Positions 55,550 through 64,000 of a stretch of DNA of 64,000 nt are shown piece by piece. Where the stretch lies: positions 62,001-126,000 of the forward strand of contig FTLJ01000307.1 in the NCBI GenBank assembly GCA_900155495.1, in the 5' to 3' direction. The stretch's first letter is position 1. Each line of letters opens with the position of its first letter. The notes under the pieces are model-generated. The model had not been told where the DNA came from and made no database searches. It saw only the letters and a program-made list of their open reading frames with translations. The position numbers were made by a program, and so were the translations under genes. The DNA comes from Porogramme epimiltina. Lineage: Eukaryota > Basidiomycota > Agaricomycetes > Polyporales > Polyporaceae.

Positions 55550-58500
55550 TCAATGACCTTGGTTAGCTGGGCCTATGTAGCGAGCGGTCGCAGCGATGCG
55601 GAAGTTGCACGGGAGGACGGTGTGCCTGAGATACATATGTGCGCTCAGCCACTGGAGGTATAGGATAGGGGGACAAGAATCTTACTCGTAGTAGTCTTGG
55701 ATCCCAGCACCATCCATGATTAAGACATCTCCCTGTAAGGTTAGCGGTGCTCAGCCCTTCTGTAGTGGTGACTCTGGCCAAGGGAGAACTCACATGCTTG
55801 AGATAAAGCGACAGCACGTTGTTCGTCGCCTTGGTGCCTTTGTCGTCTCGGTATTTTCTCAAAAGCCTGAAATGCATGTACGCCGGGGCACCCAGTGACA
55901 GCGAAGCGACTCGCGGGCCAAGCCCAACCTCCGAATCGCTGTGGAACTGCGTAGGGCCTTCAGTGCGCTGACATGCGAAGTACCATATACGACATACCGA
56001 CATCTTTTGCTGCTCCATGTATCCGGCGCTCAGCACTTCGTTGAACCCCTCGCCTACAGACAGGTCGACGGCCTTCATTCGCGATTGAATCAAAGCACGC
56101 GCTTCCACGACGGCTGACGGCGCGGCATCGAAAGGTACGGTGTTGCCTGTTCCTCCGATGTACTGGTCAAACATCAAATTTAGCACAAGACGACAAAAGG
56201 GTTGGTATTAGGCACGCTCTAACCTTGTACGGTTCACCAGCTGGCAAATGATGCGTTAGACCAGCAATGAGTATCTTCAAATAAAAAGTACGTACTGTTG
56301 TGAGAGAAGTAGTTCGTGAGGAATTCGCCCCGGCATTGGTGCTACGAGGCCTGCGTGAGCGTGGGTCGGCTATCGAAGCAATGGATGAACTCGTACATTT
56401 CCCAAGGGCCACCTGCGGAACTCCAATGTTCCGGATTGTGCTTGTTCTTGGTACTTGTCGAAGATTTTATTTGCCGTACCATTGATCAAGGTACTACCCA
56501 TGATCAAGTAGATGTTCCCCCTGTTTCATATTGGCAAAAATTAATTGCCTTGTATTCGAGTGGTTCGAGAGACACTGACCTATCATACGGGAGGGTATAG
56601 CGGTGGTAAGAAACTCTCTTTCCGTCGCATTGACCGTACATCAGGGCCGAGGGAATGATACCTATGTACCGCATACAGTGAGTGAATAGTAGTCGAGGAC
56701 TAGTAGCCGTCTGCGGCGTACCAGAATTTTTCCCGAGTAAATGGTGCATGTACGTCGGAGGGGCTGGGATCTTCCAGAACTCTTTGGGTGACCGAAACTT
56801 CCCATGGACTTCCACAATGGCCTGCGGGGGGGAGGATCAGCTTTCATGTCGCCACAGCCGTCAACGTCAGTAGCAGCACCTTGCAGTTCTGACATTCCCA
56901 GTGTTTCCATGTGAACCTGCGCAGGGTCTTGATTACAGCGAAGAGGCTTAGGGAGAACGAACCGAACGTACCTGCACGATAGCCGTCCGCACTGCTTGCA
57001 GTGCCAGCCCTTCGCAAACCGACGGCTCGTGATTATACCGTCGTCAGGGTCGGTGGATGGAGGAGAGGGTGCGATGTCCTCCAGGTTGTCGTGTGCGCAC
57101 GGAACGGAAGCATTTACGAACGCGTCGACGTATGTAAGTTCTTCTGGGGCAGGGCTGCCGTCGGGCAGACACCAGAAAGCAGAACAGGTCGGCTGTAGGC
57201 ACATCCACCCCTGCTCATACACCAAGGGAGAGACCTTAGAGCAAACTTTGCAGGGATGGTCTTGAACAGTGTCCGTACTGGTGCTAGAGGGTTCCTCAGA
57301 GTGGAATTCAGTCTAGATGATGACCACCACTCACTCGGAAGGACGATTAGGGGTGTTACCATCTGGGGAGGGTGCCTCTTCCTGAATCCACCAGGGAGAG
57401 GGCTGCTTATCACACCATTTGAATGCAAACTTCCACCGAACCACGTAATTGCCGTTGCTCTCCAGCTGGCGTTCGGCTAACGCCTCGACGGTCAGCCACA
57501 TATAAGCTGAATGTCAATCGCGTCCACTCACCCCATGCGCGCGCGATGTGATAGAAACCGAGGACAACATACGTGCAGTCTGGCTTCGCAGAGAGATCGT
57601 ACGGGAACGGCGCATAGCGATCGTCGATGATGAGAACAAGAGGAAGCTGCATCCGGTACGTGTTGAGCAGAGCCCTCACAGACTTGTCGTCCGCTGACTG
57701 GTCCGAGGCTTCATGCAGGGTGGCTTGGCCTTGGCTATTGTGCAGACTTTCGGCCTTACCGCCTCTATAGGTTGGAGGTTTCTAAGCAAAGGCATTCTGA
57801 GACTCGATCACCACCCACGTACCCATGCGAAATGATGAGGCGACCATCGCGAGCGAAAAGATCTCGACTGTGTGGGCTATGAGCATCCTGATATATAGGC
57901 GGAAGGCCTAGTAACCCTTTACCTTGCAGAAAAGGCACTGAGCAGGTATCCTTTAACGATGTCGTTGTTGAAGTAGACACCAGACTGATAGGACCGGAAC
58001 CAGTCGAACGACTCGCACACCTCCTGTCTCGACTGAACGCCTGATTGAGCTGCTATCAAGGCATCAACAGACTGCAAAACACGCACCTTCGCCCAGATGA
58101 CCGGCTGCGCGGTCAGAGGCGGCTTCGGCTTGGTGACCTTTGGGACCGGCTTTGGGACCGGCTTGGGCACCGTAGAGAGCGGCGTCGAAGCGGAGGAGCG
58201 GAGAGTCCCCCTCAGTGGTACAGCCGACAGCGCTCTTCCCGGCACAGGAGCGGATATGGAGTGCGATCCTTGCACCTGTGCATGTGGAGGCGCGCTCTGG
58301 GCCAGAGAAACGTCCTCTTCGTCGTCCGAGTCCGGAGGCTCGTCCTGCGCCGCCGGGTCATTCACCCACGCCTCCACCTGGGGCACGACATTCCTGAGGA
58401 TCTCCAGCGCCTCCGCCGCTATGTCCCCAAGCATTTCGTCCGCCTCTTCCAGGCTCGCTGGCGTGCCCAGCGTCCCTGGGGCGGGGACCGGGGCGTGTTT

Positions 58501-60309
58501 GCGCGGCTCGAGGCGCCTGCGCTGAGGTAGGCGAATCTTCAGCTGTCTCCCAGGTGCGGAGACGGACGAGTTGCTGCCTCGGGATGTCGCGGAGGCCTCG
58601 CGCGCATCCTCTGTCGTGGCCGGAGCTGTGGTCACGCGTCCGCGCTTGCGACCTTTGGTCGGACCCTCAGCGTAGCCCTCTGCTGTAGCGGCCGCACTCG
58701 CACGTGCGGGCGCGCCGGTCCTCTTACCGGTCTGCGACATCAGGCCCATGGCTTGCATCATGTTACTAATCGGATTCGGCCCCGTATCCCCGACCCGCGC
58801 CCTCTTTGCGGAGCGGGTGGCGGCCTCTGAGGGCTTCTTCGGTTTCTTGATGCGTCTAGAGGGCATGGCTGTCTGGGAGGCTGACGCCCCTTGTGGAGGG
58901 GCGGTCCGTTGCGGCTTCTTGATACGCCCATGCCTTGTACCTCCGTTAGCAGCGCCGCTGTGGGTCACTGAGCTCGTGAGGGAAGTTTCTGCAGCCACAG
59001 GAGGAGCAGAGACAGCCTGACGCGAGATATCCGGTTCCTGGGCACCTTCGTCGCCAAGCATAGGATCGTCTTCGGGCGAGGATGGGCGGACTTGCTTGGA
59101 TTTTTTGCCACGACGCGGGGGAGCACTTGCAGACTCGGCCTCCTGGCGGTCGGCAGCAGTGAGCACCTCGGTGATGTCCTCGTCGATCCCGCGCTTTGAG
59201 CTGATCCGGCGGTGATAGACCGCCTCGTCACGCATGATCTCTGAGAGCCGCTCTGGGTGGGATGCTTCCCGGGGATGACGCTCTCGGCGAGGCTGGGCAG
59301 GGGGAGGAATGCGTTTCTTGGAGCGTCTCTTGGGTGGTTTGGGAGCAGCAGGGGCGGCAAGGTCGGCGTTGATGCTGGCATCCACGTGAGAAGAAGGCGA
59401 AGCCACAACGAGGGCCCCAGGCACCGAGGAGGCCAGCACCTGTCCCTCCTGTGAAAGAAGAGTGGTATGTGGTTAGTGAAACCACCCTCTTTGATATAGC
59501 GTTGCTAGACGTACCTCGCGAACGTCAACGGGTTGAGTGCCGGCTACCGTTCCTTCACAGCTTGTCTTTGCGCCCGAGACAGCCATCACGTCATCGTTGT
59601 TAGCGAGGACAGCCGCGTCTTTCCCTCTTTCATCTTGCCCAATTGAACTTGCCGCGGATGGAGGTGTAGGCAGAGCGATGATAGAAGTAGCTGTAGTAGA
59701 AACGTCTTGCTCCCCCGAATGAGCCTGTAGGTGGGTAGGCTGGGCGGCGACAGTGGTGGAAGAGCGCTGGATGACGTCTGCTGCAGCATCGGAGTCCCGC
59801 GCCTTGCCTCGAGGATGGCCACGGGCGGAAGCTCCATTCTGTTCGCGTTTCTTCTTGGCTGGACCAAGTGGCTTGAAGTAACCGGCGCCGCGTTTTTTGC
59901 GTTCACCATTGACATACTTGATGGCGGCGTCCTCATTTTCAGAGTAATAAATCCAATAGAAATTGACAAATATATCTATGAACTCCTCCAACCGTTCGGC
60001 GTAGACGGTAGAATGTTCGTCCTTTTCCTCGCCAGTTGAAAACGCGAGTTCTGACCATTGTAGTGCCACGGCGCGGAGCTGAAGGCGACGGTGGTGTGAT
60101 GGGTGGACATTAGAAAAAAAACGTGACATCCGCAGGGAGAAACGCACATGAGGATCCTCATGAACCTTTGCTATCACACTTTTGATTCTTCGGTCCTTTG
60201 CTCCGCGGCGGCCTCCCTCGAGCTTGCGGCAATAGAATTCGTCTGCGATGGCGCTATGATCGAGCGGGGTCTTGTCGAGGTAGGACGTAAGTGGCTGCCA
60301 GGTCGTCAT
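55550..60309 (-). CDS. Large protein with C-terminal AlkB-type 2OG/Fe(II) dioxygenase domain
   Basis: Read as one gene of about 1100 aa. The frame starting at MTTWQPLTSYLDKTPLDHSA (60309) ends at a GTACGT donor at 59516, and the next frame starts after a CAG acceptor near 59443; the two join in phase. Parts in order: an N-terminal helical module (EFYCRKLEGGRRGAKDRRIK, then SVIAKVHEDPHVRFSLRMSR); a long disordered basic Lys/Pro/Ser region (KRRSKKRIPPPAQPRRERHP); a conserved block with FDWFRSYQSGVYFNNDIVKG, then YLLSAFSARDLFARDGRLII; and VRWKFAFKWCDKQPSPWW. A zinc ribbon follows (CKVCSKVSPLVYEQGWMCLQ, then PTCSAFW, then WHCKQCGRLSC). The catalytic domain comes last, with FHSDSEVGLGPRVASLSLGA (Fe-binding His-x-Asp), GDVLIMDGAGIQDYYE, HTVLPCNFRIAATARYIGPA (distal His and 2OG-binding Arg) and the TGA at 55550. 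The iron site is intact, so it is probably active. The substrate (DNA, RNA or protein) is unknown. Confidence 0.72.
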
Positions 60310-60715
60310 TGCTCTAGGGACGCTGCAGCATTGAGCCCTAAGGGCTCGGAGCCGGCGGCAGACGAGGGGTTGTGGGGGAGACGCGACGTGCAGGAACAAG
60401 GGCAAAGATGGGGTATATACGTATATCTGTGTTTGGACTCACACCACACCACGGAACAACGCGAAGATGCCCGCGGGAATAGTTGTACAAGATTCCGTTA
60501 CCGGACACACGACCCTGGCACAAGGTTTCCGCCTGCGAAACCGCGGCCGCAGCCGCGTCGGCCGTATGCGGTTTTAGCGACCGGCCGGCTTCTCCCTCGA
60601 CACGCTGCACAAGCTTTGGGCTTTGGGGAGCACGCAGGTGCGCAACGCGCATGCTCCAGGCGCACATCCCGCAGGAGAAGTCTATGGTACCGAAGGGACA
60701 GGAAGCGCTACGACT

Positions 60716-61368
60716 TTACTTGGCAAGCGCGTGCTGCAGAGCCTCGAACACATCCGCCTCAATACGAGCCTCGACCTTGTCCTCCTCCGAACCGTTACCC
60801 GCAGCAACCTTCAACGCCTCCTGGAGGTTGGCACGAACCGCCTGCAAGGTGGCCTATGAGCTGGGCCGGAAAGCACGCATGGAATACACACCTCAACGGA
60901 GAACGCATCGAGGGGAGCCGCCTCAACAGCGTTGATGGTGAGCTTGTTGTTGGGGTGGACAGTCGCGAAGCCGCCGGAGACTTGGTTGTTCGAGGAGATA
61001 AATGGGGAGCACAAGGGACTGGAGAAAGATGCACGCACCGAACCACTTTTTCGACGCGTTGCCGGCCTCGATGACCTCAACGACACCAGGGCGCAGAGGC
61101 TCAATCGTTGGCGCGTGGTTGGCGAGGATACCCATGTCACCAGTTGCCGCCGCAAGGTTCACCTGGACGACCTCGGTGGACGTGAAGATGGCCTGGGGTC
61201 TCTGGTCAAGGGTGCGCCCGGGGAGAGTTGGCTGCTGGCACGCACCTGGTGGGGGAGGACGAGGGACAGGCTGATCTTGTCCGCGGCCTCAGCGTAGCCT
61301 CGCCGGCCGAGGGCGAAGTTCCTGGGTGCTCTCCGAGCAGCAGCGGTGACGAGACGAAGGGCAGACAT
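60716..61368 (-). CDS. ATP16: Mitochondrial ATP synthase subunit delta
   Basis: The delta subunit of the F1 central stalk (bacterial epsilon). Four exons on the minus strand: MSALRLVTAAARRAPRNFAL, then GRRGYAEAADKISLSLVLPH (presequence to mature start), AIFTSTEVVQVNLAAATGDM, then GILANHAPTIEPLRPGVVEV, VSGGFATVHPNNKLTINAVE, then AAPLDAFSVE, and VRANLQEALKVAAGNGSEED, then VEARIEADVFEALQHALAK. The HAPTIEPLRPG and SGGFATV motifs of the beta-barrel and the two C-terminal helices are present. The 24-residue presequence is Arg/Ala-rich. Length is normal. The start at 61368 is the ATG that opens the presequence. An upstream in-frame ATG is unneeded. Confidence 0.93.
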
Positions 61369-61768
61369 TAGTTTTGAGAGAGACCAGGATGTGCGCGACA
61401 GCGAGCTCGACCGCTTGCACAACTCTCGGCGGGCAATGCCGGGACCGTGTTCTCACGTGATGGGAATCCCGTCGGAGCGCTCGCAAGCGCCCATTTGCTC
61501 CGGGCGCCCACTGGCGAGAACATCGGGAGCTTCCTTCCCGCTTCTATCCTGCAATGCTTCGAACGTTTCCTCGGGGTGACGTCTTCTCGGTCAGTGGGTC
61601 TACAGGAGCATCAGGTAACCATGCCCTGAAACAAGGACCGCAGAGCATAAATAATTGGCCTCGTCAGACGACTCTTTCACAAAGGGTCTGTGGGATTTTG
61701 AGCCGCTCCACCCCGTTTTAAAGGCGCGTTGCACACGGCATTGAATAATTTTATCATTACAATTAACA
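61369..61768. other. Intergenic stretch
   Basis: No gene recognised. It is the promoter of the ATP synthase delta gene and the 3' flank of the coiled-coil gene, both on the minus strand. An AT-rich stretch at 61738-61768 suits 3' end formation of the upstream coiled-coil gene. Confidence 0.4.
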
Positions 61769-64000
61769 TTATTGGACACGAGTAGGGTCCGGCACTGGGC
61801 TGGGAAGAGGGCGCCGGTGTACTGACTGTGTAGGAGGCAGGGCTCCCGGAAAAACGGACCCAATACGGTGGACCGGGGGCGGGCCTTGGGCACTGGGCAT
61901 TCTGGGAGGGCCGCCGCTGCCCACCTAGATGTGGTTTGATTGTGAGAAATTGTTCAATTTTCCCCCAACCACGCCGCAGCTCACTTACCTTCACACCCTG
62001 TTTCTGTTTCGCATAGAACGCGAACAAGTCTGCGATGTGCGCCTCCAAGCCTTGTCGCTCCCTCTGAAGCCGGGTCACCTCTTGCGTCATTAGCATGACC
62101 TCCCGCGTGAGCTCCTTCTTGAACTCTTCGACATGAACTATTATCAACGCATGTTTTAGTGTGGGCGTGAGGACGAGAAACCCGCTAATGCGTACTTTGA
62201 ACGTTAATGGCCGTCGCTTCCTTCATAGCCTCCACGAAGCGCAGCCTCTCTCCTCGTATATCGTTGGATAATTCTGGCACCCGCCGTTAACGGATATGAA
62301 AATGCCAAATATTGCCCACGCACCTGTAGCAAGCGCCCTCAACATCCTCTCCTGGTCTTGCCGCTGTTGGTCAATCATTCCAAACACAGATTCTGTGGCT
62401 GCATTACGGCCTCTCGTCAGTCGGCCCCTATAGAAGCACAAGCCGAGGTACGTACTCAACGCGCTCCGAGCCTCCGCATTGCGCCGCATGTCCTCCTGTA
62501 CCGCGGCGATCAGGCCATTCACCACAGAATGCATGTCCGCGTTGCTCTGTTCTCGCTCCTTGTTCTCGACTAGAAGCCGTCGGACGTCGTGGAGTAAGCC
62601 GCTGCCGCTCCCTTTCTGATCTCCGCCATTCCCCTCTTCGTTTCCGCCTTCAGCGCCGTCTTGAGGGGCATCTTGGAGCTCAGGGATAGGGCCGAGGTCT
62701 TTGCACAGCTGCTGGACCCCGGCAGCCACGCCTTCGATCTGGCTTGTGCCGTGTTTCACGAACGCCTCGAGCCACTGTAGGGCGGCCTGTGTCAGCCGCG
62801 AGTATATGATGGTTATACGCGCGGCGCTCACGTACCCCGTTCAGCTGGTTGAGATATCGGATGCTATCCGTTTGTTGCTCCATCTGTGTCACACGCTGCT
62901 CTTCTGCGTCCTTAAGGATTGTCAGAACTTCCTCAATCTGGCCGTCCGATCAGCGCGCTGACATAGAGTTTAGGGATACGTGGAACGTACCCCTCCGGAA
63001 GCTCCTTCGCCACTTCCGGAATCTGATTCCGCGCCTGGGGCAGATTTAGCACCTGGACGTGCCTGCTTGGACAGTTCGACGAGAGCGTCCAGCTTTGTGT
63101 GGACTTCCGCCACTCCAGGCAGCTCAAGCCCCGAACCTGCGGTGCCATTGGAACCGCGTGTCCCCTCGATAGCAGCGCGGAGCCCCGAAATATTGTCGCT
63201 GATGTCTCCTTGAAGTTCTTCAAGTTTACGAAGGACGGTGGGGTCACCAGTGTCCCTGGATTCCGACAGGCGACGCAGCTCGCCGAGAACTTCGTCCACC
63301 TGGGTACGTATGCCGACGATGTTCGTGCTCTGCGTTGCCGACCGATTTTGCAGGGCCTGCACGCCGTCTTGAAGGTTCTCCAGTACGGGCTTGATGTTCT
63401 TGGTTGCACCCTCGGGAGCGTGGCTTCTCTTCGGCGGGGCAAGATTGGCCAAACGGATCTCCATCGTGGGCAGGCCCTCCACGCCCTCGTCCACAGAATA
63501 TCGCGAAGCAGGCGAGAATAGCCCCCCATCTGCCATCGGAAGATCGAGAAGGCGACTCCTTCCCCCACCACCCTTCTCCAGGTTCCCAGCCTTCGGTTCC
63601 GCCCTCATCGCGAAAAGTGCCGACCCCAGCGCCGACTCCCCAACTTCCGCGGGAGCCATGTATGCGTTCAAGATCGACCCCGTCGACGCCCCCGTGCCCG
63701 TCCTGCGCATCTCACTCCCCGCACGCCGTGCCAACGGGGACGTGGGCGTTGACGGGCGCGACTCCGAGCCGGCGCGCTCGATCTGTGCGAGGCGCTGCTT
63801 CACGACAGACCGCTGGCCGAGGTTGCGGATCGACGGGCTCGGCGCGCGGCTGGGGCTGCCGGGCGTCGAGCTCGGGGACAGGAACGATGAGCGTGTCGCG
63901 GTTGGGGTCTCTGGCGGGGGTGCGGGGAGGGAGGACAGGGCACGCTCGGTGAAGGAGAGCGTGCGCTGCTCGAGAGGAGGGCGGGTGCGTGCCGGCGTGG
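61769..64000 (-). CDS. Coiled-coil protein, N-terminus beyond the window
   Basis: Not recognised. The gene runs off the right edge. From 64000 down the minus strand encodes a Pro/Ser/Thr-rich disordered segment, then MKQRLAQIERAGSESRPSTP (a possible internal Met at 63803), MEIRLANLAPPKRSHAPEGA, and long helical parts: IVGIRTQVDEVLGELRRLSE and LRKLEELQGDISDNISGLRA. Further exons give IEEVLTILKDAEEQRVTQME, then FVKHGTSQIEGVAAGVQQLC, ESVFGMIDQQRQDQERMLRA, VEEFKKELTREVMLMTQEVT and LQRERQGLEAHIADLFAFYA, and a Pro-rich end with TAA at 61769-61771. The heptad-rich exons suggest a scaffold or cytoskeletal protein with several coiled coils. No membrane segment or enzyme motif is visible in the part present. 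Confidence 0.6.

Noticed and set aside
60148..61074. A 308-codon plus-strand frame near the ATP synthase delta gene
   Set aside because: It overlaps the ATP16 exons antisense and has no family motif.

Overview
The window is nuclear DNA from a basidiomycete, most likely an agaricomycete (order Polyporales is my guess). The genes are GC-rich and dense. Most are cut by many short GT-AG introns of about 50-60 bp. Several encode proteins typical of Agaricomycetes, such as DUF6535 membrane proteins and a glutaminase A with a C-terminal membrane anchor. Because of the introns, each CDS below is given as a gene span, with exons described from joined reading frames. No splice site was checked against transcripts.

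Left part (0-26 kb, mostly ordinary genes): a Mcy1/Cys12-type cysteine synthase (+), tRNA-Gly(TCC) (+), an Mmc1-like mitochondrial protein (-), a decayed membrane-protein gene (+), a VanZ-like membrane protein (-), an RraA-fold aldolase-like protein (+), a single-exon caspase-fold protein (-), Beclin/Atg6 (+), glutamate-cysteine ligase (+) and a secreted, membrane-anchored glutaminase A (+). Cysteine synthase and glutamate-cysteine ligase both serve sulphur and glutathione metabolism but are not adjacent.

Middle part (26-41 kb, accessory and unstable): a DUF6535 gene followed by a broken copy of the 3' end of DNA polymerase kappa. About 10 kb further on the same pair recurs with the decay reversed: a wrecked, partly inverted DUF6535 relic followed by the intact polymerase kappa gene. 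Between them lie a pseudogene of O-acetylhomoserine sulfhydrylase, copies of a tRNA-derived SINE-like repeat, and long stretches with no recognisable gene.

Right part (40-64 kb, gene-dense): DNA polymerase kappa (-) is divergent from an alkyltransferase-like protein of the Atl1 type (+), in which the reactive cysteine is tryptophan. Then follow an MFS sugar transporter (+), a WBP4-like U1-type zinc-finger protein (+), Tim17 (-), a CDCA7-type zinc-finger chromatin protein (+), a short multi-exon SWIM-domain Sws1/ZSWIM7 gene (-), the tRNA methyltransferase Trm11 (+), a very large protein ending in an AlkB-type 2-oxoglutarate/Fe(II) dioxygenase domain (-), ATP synthase subunit delta (-), and a coiled-coil protein running off the right edge (-). 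Four genes of this part point to DNA damage or chromatin (Pol kappa, ATL, Sws1, CDCA7-like), and the AlkB-like protein may join them. Whether that clustering means anything is inference.
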